The notes under the pieces were generated by a model. The model ran no database searches. It saw only the letters and a list, made by a program, of their open reading frames with translations, and had not been told where the DNA came from. Positions 37,164 to 46,337 of a stretch of DNA of 64,000 nt are shown one piece after another. A program made the position numbers and the translations under genes. The DNA is from an uncultured Clostridium sp. (GTDB taxonomy: Bacteria > Bacillota > Clostridia > TANB77 > CAG-508). The DNA is taken from contig CAOJJB010000002.1 of the NCBI GenBank assembly GCA_948436975.1, positions 62,001 to 126,000 on the forward strand. The letters are read 5' to 3'. The first letter of the stretch is position 1; each line of letters starts with the position of its first letter.

Positions 37164-38075
37164 ATGATTTTTAAAGACTATTACAAAATACTAGATTTAC
37201 CAAATAATAGAGTTAGTTTAGTACAAATAAAAACGGCATATAGGGAGCAAGCAAAAAAATATCATCCTGATGTAAATATTGCGAATTCTAGGAATGAAGA
37301 GAGATTTAAGGATATAAATGAAGCATATAGAGTGCTTTCAGATAATATAAGCAAAAGAAAATATGACAGAATGTGGAATAGAAATGTTGGAAGACGAAAT
37401 ACATTTTATGAAGAAAGTAAAAGAAGTAAAGATTCTATATCTAGTGATTTTTTCAATATGTTTTTCGGAAGTATAGAAGGACAAATTTATTCTAAAAAAA
37501 TAAAAGAAAAAGAAGTTCCAATAAAGGGAGAAAATATAGAAACAGAACTAAACGTTTCAATAAAAGATGCATTTTATGGAAAAGAACAAACAATAGGTGT
37601 AAAATCAGCAGAAGGAAGAATTAAAAAAATTGATATTAAAATTCCAGCAGGAATACAAAATAATGAAAAGATCAGAATTATTGGACAAGGTAAATCAGGG
37701 ATTGCAGGAGGAAAAAATGGAGATTTATTTATTAAAGTTAAAATCAATAATGATGAGAAATTTACTTTAGAAGGATATAATTTAAAATCTAACTTGTATC
37801 TAACGCCATGGGAAGCAGCGCTAAGTACAAAAGTAATAGTACAAGGAATAAATGAAGAAATATCAGTATATGTACCAGCAGGAATTCAAAGTGGAGAGAA
37901 AATAGAAATTGAAAATAAAGGATATAAAACTTCACAAGGAGGAAGAGGAAAACTTATATTAGATACAAAAATAATGATTCCCAAAAAACCAAATGAAAAA
38001 GAACTTGAATTATTTAAAAAATTAAATAATTTATCAAATTTTAACCCTAGAAATAGTGAAACTAAAACAATATAA
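37164..38075 (+). CDS. DnaJ-like co-chaperone without zinc finger (CbpA type)
   Basis: This J-domain protein stimulates the ATPase of DnaK. The start at 37164 is preferred because GGGGGA sits 7 nt before it; the longer frame from 37143 has no SD. The 303-aa protein has a J domain (residues 1-65) with HPD at 34-36. A short linker follows, then two beta-rich substrate-binding domains (about 115-285; KIPAGIQNNEKIRIIGQGK, VPAGIQSGEKIEIENKG). The Cys-rich zinc-finger of classical DnaJ is absent, so it is a type II/CbpA-like form. It is not in an operon with dnaK or grpE, so it is an additional J protein. Confidence 0.88.
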   Translation: MIFKDYYKILDLPNNRVSLVQIKTAYREQAKKYHPDVNIANSRNEERFKDINEAYRVLSDNISKRKYDRMWNRNVGRRNTFYEESKRSKDSISSDFFNMFFGSIEGQIYSKKIKEKEVPIKGENIETELNVSIKDAFYGKEQTIGVKSAEGRIKKIDIKIPAGIQNNEKIRIIGQGKSGIAGGKNGDLFIKVKINNDEKFTLEGYNLKSNLYLTPWEAALSTKVIVQGINEEISVYVPAGIQSGEKIEIENKGYKTSQGGRGKLILDTKIMIPKKPNEKELELFKKLNNLSNFNPRNSETKTI

Positions 38076-38113
38076 ATACTGAAAAAACTAGTATTAATAG
38101 AGAATATATGGAA

Positions 38114-38142
38114 TTGACTTTTTATATTTGTTAATATATAAT
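38114..38142 (+). promoter_or_regulatory. Promoter of the 38208-41159 operon
   Basis: TTGACT, 17 bp, TATAAT, 66 nt before the first gene of the coupling-protein operon. It is one of the best promoter matches in the window. Confidence 0.75.
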
Positions 38143-38207
38143 AAGTATGTGTTTTTAGCCAAAGATGAAATCACATTTGTAATAAACTTTTAAAGGAGTG
38201 TAAATAA

Positions 38208-38729
38208 ATGGTTGACGAGAGCCTACATGGAAAATATTTTAGTATAACAGACCCAGAAGGAATTACTACTGTAATTTATAAAGTAAATAGAACAGAAAAA
38301 GAATTTTTAAGAAATTCTCCTAAATATACAGTGGAAAGATTAGAATTTTCAGAAGAATTTGTAGGAACTAAAAAGAAAAAAACTTTCTTTATTAATAATC
38401 CTGCTCCAGAAGGCAATCCTCTTATAATTTTATCTTTTGCTCAAAGTAGAGTAGTAATAAATATGGGATTTTTAGATTATGATGTTATAAAAATTTCTAA
38501 AAAGCCAATGCCAATGAGATTTGAAACATTATATTATGAAGAAGAAACAGATTATAAAGATTTTGCATATACTCCAAATATGAAAAGACCAATTACAATA
38601 ATAGATCCTGAAACAGGAGATGAAATAAAACCAATCTTATACTTTGATGAAGAAATTAATGAAGTAAGAGGAAAATGTAAATTAAAACCTTATAAAAAAT
38701 ATTTTGCATTTGAAGTAAAACAAAAATAA
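38208..38729 (+). CDS. Unrecognised 173-aa protein, first gene of coupling-protein operon
   Basis: No family recognised. The protein is soluble-looking, with no signal peptide or membrane helix, and has alternating beta-type segments (TTVIYKVNRTEKEF; RVVINMGFLDYDVIKI; KPILYFDEEINEVRGKCKL). It is balanced in acidic and basic residues. The ATG follows aaaggagtg. It is first in an operon with a small charged protein and a VirD4/TraG-type ATPase, with gaps of 20 and 63 nt. The context suggests a job with that membrane ATPase, for example in DNA or protein handling, but nothing in the sequence proves it. Confidence 0.7.
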   Translation: MVDESLHGKYFSITDPEGITTVIYKVNRTEKEFLRNSPKYTVERLEFSEEFVGTKKKKTFFINNPAPEGNPLIILSFAQSRVVINMGFLDYDVIKISKKPMPMRFETLYYEEETDYKDFAYTPNMKRPITIIDPETGDEIKPILYFDEEINEVRGKCKLKPYKKYFAFEVKQK

Positions 38730-38749
38730 AATAAAAGGAGATACAAATA

Positions 38750-39067
38750 ATGAAAGATGATAAAACATCAGAAGAAGAATTGGAAGTACAAGAAGTAGAA
38801 GACCAAGAAGTAAAAAGAAATGTAGATGTAAAAGTAGATGTAACTTTGTTTGATGTTAATGATGCTGAAAAAGTATTAAACGTAAAAGCAAAAGAAGCAA
38901 AAGAAGTAGATGGTGAAAGTATACTAAAAAGTTTACAAGAAACTTCTCAAACAATACATTTAAAAGGCGGAAAAGAAAAGCCTAAATCAAGTGTAGCAAA
39001 AGAAAGTAAAACTACTTCAGAAAAAACAAAAACCAAGAAGAAAACAGCTAAGAATGAAGAAAGATAA
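38750..39067 (+). CDS. Small highly charged protein (105 aa) in coupling-protein operon
   Basis: No family recognised. The protein is dominated by Lys, Glu, Val and Asp, with no Cys or Trp and no membrane helix. The first half is acidic with EVQEVEDQEV repeats. The last third is Lys/Thr/Ser-rich and strongly basic (KTTSEKTKTKKKTAK). Low complexity suggests it is disordered. A strong SD (aaaaggag) and conserved spacing to its neighbours support that it is real. It lies between the 38208 gene and the VirD4-like gene and may be an adaptor; this is inferred from position only. Confidence 0.65.
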   Translation: MKDDKTSEEELEVQEVEDQEVKRNVDVKVDVTLFDVNDAEKVLNVKAKEAKEVDGESILKSLQETSQTIHLKGGKEKPKSSVAKESKTTSEKTKTKKKTAKNEER

Positions 39068-39130
39068 TATAAAAAAGGCTTTAAATTTAAGTTTTTAAAA
39101 GTAATTATTTACTTAAGAAAAGGTGAAGAA

Positions 39131-41159
39131 ATGGGATTTTTTGAAGGAATAAAAGGTGCGGTAAGAAGAATAAAAGGCAAACTAATAGTAAGTGCAATTC
39201 TTGTATTAGTTATTATAATTTGGGCTATTGCTCCTTTTAGTGTTGCACTTAAAGATGCAATGCTACAAGGAACACCAAAAGAGCCTTGTAATTGGACTGT
39301 TCTTTTAACAGAAATAGGAACAGGAATAGTAACACCATTAACACAGTTTAAAAAATGTATAATAGAATCAACTTATAATGCCATGTTTTTTGATATTATA
39401 AAATATTTTATATTATTTTATTCTTTATTTGTTTTTGTAGGAATAGCAAAAGCATTTCCAAAACATGAATATCAAGATATAGAAAATGGCTCAAGTGATT
39501 GGTGTGAGGGTGGAGAACAATACAGAGTTTTACATAGAAATAAAGGTATAGTGTTAGCAGAAAAAAATTATTTACCAGTAGATAAACGTGGAAATGTGAA
39601 TGTTCTTGTTGTACGGAGGATCTGGTGCTGGTAAATCTGCATCATATGTTATACCAAATGCGTTACAATTATTAGGATCATATGTATTTACAGATCCCAA
39701 GGGAGAACTATATGATAAGACAGCAGGTTTTTTTAGAGCCAAAGGATATAATATAAAAGTATTAAACTTAGTACATCCACAAAATAGTGATGGGTATAAT
39801 CCATTACATCATATAAATAATGAGATTGATGTTGATGTTATTGCAAATACAATTGTAAAAGGACAGGGAGAAAGTAAAGGTTCAGATCCATTTTGGGATG
39901 ATATGGCAGAAATGTTAATGAAAGCATTAATATATTATTTAAAAGCTACTAGACCTTTAGAAGAACAAAGTTTAGCAAGTTGTTCTGAACTTGTAAGAGC
40001 TGCTAACAATAATGGTGGGGATAACTTACTTACTAATTTAATGAATCAATTACCAATGGAACATCCAGCAAGAAAGTATTATAAAAATATAGAAATGTTA
40101 CCTGAAAAAACTTTTGGTTCTGTACTTGGAACATTACAATCAAAATTAGGTAAATTTGATTCAAAAGAAATAGCAGAAGTAACATCAACAAATACAATAG
40201 ATTTTACAGAAATTGGAAAAAGAAAGACAGCGGTATTTGTAATTTCATCAGATACACATACTGCATATGATTTCTTACTAACAATATTCTTTTCACAAAT
40301 GATACAACAATTATATGATTTTGCAGATTTAAGTGGAGGAGAATTACCAACACCTACATATTTTATACTAGACGAATTTGCTAATATAGGTCAAATACCA
40401 GATTTTGATAAAAAAATCTCTACTTCAAGAAGTAGAAAAATATCATTTAGTGTTATATTACAAAATCTAGATCAATTAGAAGCAGTTTATAAAGAATCAT
40501 ATGAAACAATTATTGGTAACTGTGATACACATGTATTTTTAGGATCTAATTCTCAAAAAACAGTAGAATATTTTTCAAAAGCACTAGGAGAGAAAACAAT
40601 AATAAGAGATAATATATCTGTAAACAAAGATAGAGAAGACTGGAAGCAAGGTAAAAGTGAATCTGACCAAATTATGGGTAGAGCACTTATGACACCAGAT
40701 GAATTAAGAAGAATGGATAATGATTTGTGTATTATTTATGAAAAGGGAATAAAACCTATAAAAGCAAATAAATATTATTATTTTAAATATCCAGAAGGAA
40801 GACTTGTAACAAGATACAAAACAGATCATAATAATGTACAAGTGGAAAGAGGACTTTGGAGAATATATAATCCATACAATCCATATGTTGAAGAGCCAAA
40901 TAAAAATAATAGTGGAGGAGTAGCAAGCTCATTGGAATCATTAGATGAATTATTTGAAGATGATTTAACTGAAAGTAAACCAGCTAAAGAAAATAAAATG
41001 GGAGTAGAATCAAAACTAGAACCAAAAGTAACTCCAACAGTACAAAATTCTTTGGCAGATATAGAGGAAGATGATAAGAAGAAACAAGCAGAATTATTAG
41101 ATATTCAAAAAGAATTGGAAGCTAAATTTGATGAATTATTTGGATCGGTAGATGAATAA
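39131..41159 (+). pseudogene. VirD4/TraG-type coupling ATPase, +1 frameshift inside Walker A
   Basis: Type IV coupling proteins are inner-membrane ATPases that feed DNA or protein into a secretion channel. Here the N-terminal part (39131-39634) has two membrane helices (about 19-41, 93-114) and runs to RGNVNVLVV. The rest (to 41159) continues in the +1 frame with GGSGAGKSASYVIPNAL, FTDPKGELY, Walker B-like YFILDEFANIG and the TraG C-terminal core. The two parts join perfectly if one C (39614) in gta-c-gga-gga is skipped. Without that, the first frame ends after RRIWCW. The extra base makes a zero-frame CGG codon. It may be a true inactivating mutation, a sequence error or a recoding site. The joined protein has about 675 aa, a normal length. 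No other conjugation genes are in the window. Confidence 0.8.
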
Positions 41160-41190
41160 TTAGTAAAAAAAGAACTAGATGTTTTTAAAT

Positions 41191-41238
41191 AAGCTCAAAT
41201 TATTAGACAAAAAAGTTTAATAATTTGGGTTTATTTTT
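41191..41238 (+). terminator. Terminator after the VirD4-like gene
   Basis: AAGCTCAAATTATTA pairs with TAATAATTTGGGTTT (two wobble or mismatch pairs), followed by ATTTTTAT. It lies 31 nt after the stop. Confidence 0.6.
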
Positions 41239-41325
41239 ATGGATAATTGTTTAAGAAAATTAAGAGTTAATTAGTAAGTTGTATTAAATACATATTAATA
41301 TAAAAGAACAAAAATTCGTATTTTG

Positions 41326-41354
41326 TTGACTATGAAAAAATGATATGATAAAAT
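41326..41354 (+). promoter_or_regulatory. Promoter of the YhaO/YhaN-like pair
   Basis: TTGACT, 17 bp, TAAAAT, 38 nt before the start at 41393. Confidence 0.6.
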
Positions 41355-41392
41355 AACAAAACAAATAATAATAAAAAAATGGTGAATAAAAT

Positions 41393-42466
41393 ATGAAATT
41401 TGTACATATAGCAGATATGCACTTCGATATTCCATTTACATCATTAAATTCAAAAGAGAATTTAGGAGAAAAAAGAAGATTAGAACAAAGAAGTGCATTA
41501 AAAAAAGTAATTGAATATATAAAACAAAAAAATATTGAATATTTATTTATATCAGGAGATTTATATGAACATGAATATGTAAAAAAATCGACCATAGATT
41601 ATATATCTAATTTATTTAATGAAATACCAAACACTAAAATATTTATAACACCAGGAAACCATGACCCATACATAAAAAATTCTTATTATGATACATACAA
41701 TTTTGGAGATAATGTAAATATATTTAGTAATTCATATGTAGAAAGATATGAAGATGAGAAAGTAAATATATATGGAATGGCATTTACAGAATTTTATATG
41801 AATGAATCTAATTTAGAAAAAATAAAAATAGCAAACCCAAGTAAATTAAATGTTTTAATAGCGCATTGTGATTTAAATGGTGCAAAAGATAAAGAAGGAA
41901 TGGCATATAATCCAATACTTGAATCAAAGTTAAATGAAAAAGGATTTGATTATATAGCACTTGGACATATACATAAAAATAATTTAGAAAACAAGAACAG
42001 AATTTACTATCCAGGATCACCTATTTCTTTAGGATTTGACGAACTAGGAGAACATGGAATGATAGTAGGAGAAATTTCAAAAGACAATTTTAATATAAAC
42101 TTTGTAAGATTAGATGATAGAAAATTTGAAGAAATAGAATTAAGAGTAGATGACTTATATTCAAAAGAAGATTTAATAGAAAAGATAATTAGCTTAGAAT
42201 TAGAAGAAAAGAATATATATAAAATTATTTTATTAGGAAAAAGAAATTTTGAAATAAATTCAAGGGAGATATTAAAAATATTAGTAACAGATAATATTTT
42301 GAAAATAAAAGATTTTACAATACCAAATTATAATATAGAAGAATTAGCAAACCAAAATAATTTAAAAGGAATATTTGTAAAAGAAGTTATAAACATGTAT
42401 AAAAAAGGATTATGTACAGAAGCAGAATATCAAAAAGCAATTGAAATAGGAATAGAAGCCATGTAA
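41393..42466 (+). CDS. YhaO/SbcD-like metallophosphoesterase
   Basis: This calcineurin-like phosphoesterase is of the DNA-repair exonuclease class (SbcD/Mre11 relatives, YhaO). The 357-aa protein has the metal-binding motifs in order: HIADMHFD (5-12), SGDLYEHE (from 54), GNHD (88-91), AHCDLNGA near 157 and GHIHKNN near 190. The C-terminal 120 residues form the usual smaller capping domain. It is paired with a downstream SMC-like ATPase whose start lies 14 nt after its stop, the standard nuclease-ATPase order. The likely role is processing of DNA ends or hairpins in the cytoplasm. The TTGACT promoter and a terminator upstream make the pair a separate operon. Confidence 0.88.
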   Translation: MKFVHIADMHFDIPFTSLNSKENLGEKRRLEQRSALKKVIEYIKQKNIEYLFISGDLYEHEYVKKSTIDYISNLFNEIPNTKIFITPGNHDPYIKNSYYDTYNFGDNVNIFSNSYVERYEDEKVNIYGMAFTEFYMNESNLEKIKIANPSKLNVLIAHCDLNGAKDKEGMAYNPILESKLNEKGFDYIALGHIHKNNLENKNRIYYPGSPISLGFDELGEHGMIVGEISKDNFNINFVRLDDRKFEEIELRVDDLYSKEDLIEKIISLELEEKNIYKIILLGKRNFEINSREILKILVTDNILKIKDFTIPNYNIEELANQNNLKGIFVKEVINMYKKGLCTEAEYQKAIEIGIEAM

Positions 42467-42480
42467 TTGAGGTGATAAAT

Positions 42481-44355
42481 GTGAAAATAAACAATTTAAA
42501 AATAAATGCATTTGGAAAATTGAGAAATAAAGAAATAGAATTATCAAATGGAATAAATCTAATATGTGGAGAAAATGAAGCTGGAAAATCTAGTATACAA
42601 AGGTTTATTCCAAGTATGTTATATGGAATTTCCAAAAACAAAAATGGAAAAGAAATTTCAGATTTTGATAAATTCAAACCATGGAATGAAGAAGAATTTT
42701 CAGGAAAAATTGTTTATACATTAGATGATGGTAAAAGTTTTGAAGTATATAGAGAATTTAAAAAGAAAAATCCAATAATATATAATTCTCAAAAAGAAGA
42801 TATATCAAAGAATTTTAAAATAGATAAAACAAAAGGAATAGAATTTTTTATAGAACAAACAGGAATAGATGAAGAAATATTTAATAGTACAGCGATTACA
42901 GAACAAGAAGGAATAAAACTAAGTAAATCAAGTCAAAATAGTATTGTACAAAAAATAAGTAATTTAGTATCTTCAGGAAGTGATAGTATTTCCTTTAAAA
43001 AAACTTTAGATAAAATAAATAGAAGGCAAAATGAAGAAGTAGGAACAAATAGAACTTCTCAGAAACCTATAAATGTTATAGAAAATAAAATTTATAGATT
43101 AATAGAAGAAAAAAAAGAATTAGATTCTTATAGAGAAAAAATATATATTAATTCTGAAAGAATAGAGAAATTAATTCTAGAGGAAAGAGATGAGGAGAGT
43201 AAAAAAGAATTTTTAAAGCAAATAAAAGATAAATTAGACAGTAATAGATTAAAAATGGCTGAAATAAATTTTAACAAGAATTTAGAAAATGAATATAATA
43301 AAAAAATAGAAGAACTAAATTCTAAAATATCAGAAGATAAAAGTTCTGATATTTATGAAGAAATTAGTTATAAAAATTATTATATAGTAATGGCACTTTT
43401 TTTAATAATTTTTATAATTTTAATGTTTGTAAATCCATACAAAATAATAAATGTTGTATTTTTAATACCAATTGTGTTTATAATTTATAAAAGACACAAA
43501 GATAAAGAGAGAATTAAATTAAATAAGAAATATAATAATAGTAGTCAAGATAAGATAATAAGTGAAATAGAAGTATTAACTAAAAATAAAGATATACAAA
43601 GATTAGAAGCAAAGGCAAAAGAAGAAAAATTATTTCAAGAAATAGAAAAAGAAAAAAGACAACTAATTAAAGAATATATAAATTATATAGATATAGGATA
43701 TATAGAAGAAAATATAAATAAAAATTATGATGATATATTAAAAGAAATAGAAATAAAAGGAAATAGAATAAATACTATAAAATTTGAAATACAAACTATG
43801 AAATCTATGAATCAGGATATAAACAACAAGTTAGATGATTTATCAAAAATAGAAGAACAAATTGAAGATGCTGAAAGTGAAAAAGAAGAACTATTATCTT
43901 TAAATAATTCATATAATATAGCAAAAGAGTGTTTAGAAAGAGCCTATGAACAAGTAAAAGAAAATATAAGTCCTAGATTTATAGAAAATCTTTGTGATAT
44001 AATTTCAAAAATATCGAATAACAGATATAGTAATATAGTTTTAAATGATAATGAAGGTATAAATGTAGAAATTCAAAACGGAAGTTATATTCCAGTTTCA
44101 AGATTAAGTGTCGGAACAATAGATCAAATGTATTTGTCGTTAAGATTAAGTGCTCTTAATGAAATATCGGATGAAACAATGCCAATAATTTTGGATGAAG
44201 TATTTGCATATTTTGATGATGATAGATTAGAAAATATATTAAGATACTTGAATACAAATTTTAAAAATAATCAAATAATTATATTTACTTGTTCTAAAAG
44301 AGAAATAGAAGTTTTAGACAAATTAAATATTGACTATAAATTATATAAAATTTAA
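42481..44355 (+). CDS. YhaN/SbcC-like SMC-family ATPase
   Basis: This is the partner ATPase of the upstream nuclease. The GTG at 42481 is chosen because gaggtg is placed 6 nt before it; a GTG at 42472 lies within the SD. The 624-aa protein starts with the AAA-type head (INAFGKLRNKEIELSNGINL) and Walker A GENEAGKSS. A long coiled-coil arm follows, interrupted near residues 300-345 by two hydrophobic helices (YYIVMALFLIIFIILMF), a mark of YhaN-type proteins. The returning coil leads to the ABC signature region SRLSVGTIDQMYLSLRL and Walker B MPIILDEVFAYFDD. With YhaO it is expected to act on DNA ends near the membrane. The GTG start and 14-nt spacing indicate translational coupling. Confidence 0.86.
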   Translation: MKINNLKINAFGKLRNKEIELSNGINLICGENEAGKSSIQRFIPSMLYGISKNKNGKEISDFDKFKPWNEEEFSGKIVYTLDDGKSFEVYREFKKKNPIIYNSQKEDISKNFKIDKTKGIEFFIEQTGIDEEIFNSTAITEQEGIKLSKSSQNSIVQKISNLVSSGSDSISFKKTLDKINRRQNEEVGTNRTSQKPINVIENKIYRLIEEKKELDSYREKIYINSERIEKLILEERDEESKKEFLKQIKDKLDSNRLKMAEINFNKNLENEYNKKIEELNSKISEDKSSDIYEEISYKNYYIVMALFLIIFIILMFVNPYKIINVVFLIPIVFIIYKRHKDKERIKLNKKYNNSSQDKIISEIEVLTKNKDIQRLEAKAKEEKLFQEIEKEKRQLIKEYINYIDIGYIEENINKNYDDILKEIEIKGNRINTIKFEIQTMKSMNQDINNKLDDLSKIEEQIEDAESEKEELLSLNNSYNIAKECLERAYEQVKENISPRFIENLCDIISKISNNRYSNIVLNDNEGINVEIQNGSYIPVSRLSVGTIDQMYLSLRLSALNEISDETMPIILDEVFAYFDDDRLENILRYLNTNFKNNQIIIFTCSKREIEVLDKLNIDYKLYKI

Positions 44356-44371
44356 TTAAAAAGCTATAGAA

Positions 44372-44415
44372 TTGCCAAAACCGACAATGCAGTCTGCATA
44401 TGTCGGTTTTGGCAA
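44372..44415. terminator. Very strong palindrome, probable two-way terminator
   Basis: TTGCCAAAACCGACA pairs perfectly with TGTCGGTTTTGGCAA (15 bp), and the loop itself folds as ATGCAG-T-CTGCAT. The whole 44-nt element lacks a clear U tract on the plus strand. It sits between two convergent genes, the native YhaN-like gene and the foreign-looking 44446 gene, and could also mark the edge of an inserted segment. Confidence 0.6.
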
Positions 44416-44445
44416 ATAAAGCTAATGTTTCATATTTTACACAAT

Positions 44446-44955
44446 TTACACAAACTGCACAGATTTCAGCCAATCAAATGGTTGATATCCCTGTTCAATC
44501 ATCTTGCGTTGATTAAAATGATTAGCATCGGCTGCTATGATGGCTAAACATTTCTGGAAAATGACGTTAATGTGGCAGTAAATATAAGTGGTTGTATCAA
44601 TATCGTCATTATTGTCCAGAGACTCATTCACATCCTTGTTTATAGAATTTTTAGATTCAGATTCTTTTTCTAAAATTTCATTAACAAGGCTTTTCTTGAA
44701 TATTCCTAAAGCGTATTGCTGAAACTCTTCAAAACTCTTGAAAGCAGGTTCAAATTCACATTTTACTTCTGCACTTATTGCAAGAGTTTGTTCTAAGTCT
44801 CCCCGAAATGATGAAGTTTTTGCATATACTTCCATCAATACATTTTTGTTAGCCATGCGGGTGGCTACATCCAAAAGATCATGTTTCTTCAAAAACGAAT
44901 CAATATCGAATGAAGTAATATCCATTTGGATGTATGAGTGTTCTGTGTTTTCCAT
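44446..44955 (-). CDS. Orphan 169-aa protein, foreign codon style
   Basis: No family recognised. The start is set at 44955 (MENTEHSYIQ) because aggagg is 8 nt upstream; the ATG two codons earlier is too close to it. The protein is soluble, mostly helical and acidic. It has a low-complexity Asn/Asp/Glu linker (ESESKNSINKDVNESLDNND, about 98-117) between two conserved-looking blocks. The first block (SYIQMDITSFDIDSFLKKHD; VYAKTSSFRGDLEQTLAIS) and the last (IFQKCLAIIAADANHF) might be two halves of one domain. Base composition is less AT-rich than the neighbours, and it uses an in-frame CGG. Its promoter is almost the same as that of the foreign-looking gene at 27903. Likely acquired with the same class of element. 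Confidence 0.72.
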   Translation of the reverse strand: MENTEHSYIQMDITSFDIDSFLKKHDLLDVATRMANKNVLMEVYAKTSSFRGDLEQTLAISAEVKCEFEPAFKSFEEFQQYALGIFKKSLVNEILEKESESKNSINKDVNESLDNNDDIDTTTYIYCHINVIFQKCLAIIAADANHFNQRKMIEQGYQPFDWLKSVQFV

Positions 44956-44996
44956 AAGCATTACCTCCTATGAGTTCCTAACGTTGTAACTATAAT

Positions 44997-45025
44997 ATTA
45001 TAATACAGTATACATAAAATTTCAA
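44997..45025 (-). promoter_or_regulatory. Promoter of the 44446 orphan gene
   Basis: On the minus strand: TTGAAA (45025-45020), 17 bp, TATAAT (45002-44997). The spacer has TTATGTATACT at the same offset as in the 27805-27833 promoter. Confidence 0.75.
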
Positions 45026-45088
45026 TAACTATAATATAATAAAGTCAAAAAATTATGCAAAATGTAAAAAAATATACTTGTATAAATA

Positions 45089-45117
45089 TTGTATGTAAGA
45101 ACTATATATGATATAAT
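45089..45117 (+). promoter_or_regulatory. Promoter of prfA
   Basis: TTGTAT, 17 bp, TATAAT, 35 nt before the prfA start. Confidence 0.6.
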
Positions 45118-45152
45118 ATCTTAACAAATTAAAGAGAAAAGGAAGTTTTTAT

Positions 45153-46211
45153 ATGTTTCAAAGATTAGAAGATGTTGAAAAAAGATATGAAGAACTAAAT
45201 GGATTAATAAGTGATCCAGAAGTTATATCAAAGCAGAATGAATGGAAAAAACTAATGAAAGAACATAGTGATATAGAAGAAATAGTTTTAAAATATAGAG
45301 AATATAAAAAAGTAGCACAGAATTTAGAAGACGCAAAAGAAATGTTGAATGACATAGAAATGAAAGAATTAGCGGAAGTTGAAATGTTAGATGCAAAAGA
45401 AAAGCTACCAAAGATAGAAGAAGAACTAAAAATTTTATTAATTCCAAAAGATCCAAATGATGACAATAATGTTATTTGTGAAATAAGAGCAGGAGCGGGA
45501 GGAGAAGAAGCAGCACTATTTGCAGGAGTATTATTTAGGATGTATTCAATGTATGCAGAAAGAAAGCACTTTCAAATACAAGTTATAAATGAAAATGAAA
45601 CTGGGATAGGTGGTTATAAAGAAGTTTCTTTTATGATAACAGGAAAAGGTGCTTACAGTAGATTTAAGTTTGAAAGTGGTGTGCATAGGGTACAAAGAGT
45701 TCCAGATACAGAAAGTAGTGGAAGAATTCATACATCGACAGCAACAGTAGCGGTTTTACCAGAAGTTGAAGAAGTTGAAGTAGATATAAATCCAGCAGAT
45801 ATAAGAATGGAAGTTTTTAGAGCATCAGGAGCAGGAGGACAGCATGTAAATAAAACTTCTTCAGCAGTAAGACTTATACATGAACCAACAGGAATTGTAG
45901 CTGAATGTCAAACAGAAAGATCACAAGTTCAAAATAGGGAATATGCAATGAGATTGCTTCGTTCTAGAATATATGAAATAGAAAGAACAAAACAAGAAAA
46001 TGCAGTGGCAAGTGAGAGAAGGAGTCAAGTAGGATCAGGTGATAGAAGTGAGAAAATAAGAACATATAATTATCCTCAAGGAAGAATAACAGATCATAGA
46101 ATAGGATTTAGTATTTTTCAAATGGAAGATTTTCTAAATGGTAATATGGATGAAATGGTAGATAACTTAATTGCAACAGATAGAGCTGAAAAGCTAAAAG
46201 GTGATAATTAG
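45153..46211 (+). CDS. prfA: Peptide chain release factor 1 (RF1)
   Basis: RF1 reads UAA and UAG and triggers release of the finished protein. The 352-aa protein has the helical N-terminal domain and the stop-codon-reading tripeptide in [12 protein letters not shown], of the P-x-T form typical of RF1. The catalytic GGQ is at 228-230 ([14 protein letters not shown]). Length is normal for the family (about 355). The start follows aaaaggaag. It is a single gene here, with a strong terminator behind. In many Clostridia prfA sits near prmC or other translation genes; no such neighbour is seen. An intact RF1 with TAG used as a stop in this window argues against reassignment of TAG. Confidence 0.97.
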   Translation: MFQRLEDVEKRYEELNGLISDPEVISKQNEWKKLMKEHSDIEEIVLKYREYKKVAQNLEDAKEMLNDIEMKELAEVEMLDAKEKLPKIEEELKILLIPKDPNDDNNVICEIRAGAGGEEAALFAGVLFRMYSMYAERKHFQIQVINENETGIGGYKEVSFMITGKGAYSRFKFESGVHRVQRVPDTESSGRIHTSTATVAVLPEVEEVEVDINPADIRMEVFRASGAGGQHVNKTSSAVRLIHEPTGIVAECQTERSQVQNREYAMRLLRSRIYEIERTKQENAVASERRSQVGSGDRSEKIRTYNYPQGRITDHRIGFSIFQMEDFLNGNMDEMVDNLIATDRAEKLKGDN

Positions 46212-46231
46212 ATTTATAAAAATGAAATAAA

Positions 46232-46258
46232 AAAATGCCTCTAAATTAGAGGCATTTT
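46232..46258. terminator. Terminator between prfA and the ZIP transporter
   Basis: AAAATGCCTCTAA-A-TTAGAGGCATTTT is a perfect 13-bp stem with A and T runs on both flanks, so it should work for both converging genes. Confidence 0.88.
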
Positions 46259-46337
46259 AAATATAGTAATATGTTAGTAAATAAAGATAATCTATATATT
46301 AAAACGTTTAATAATTTTGAAATGGGTTGTTTTATTT

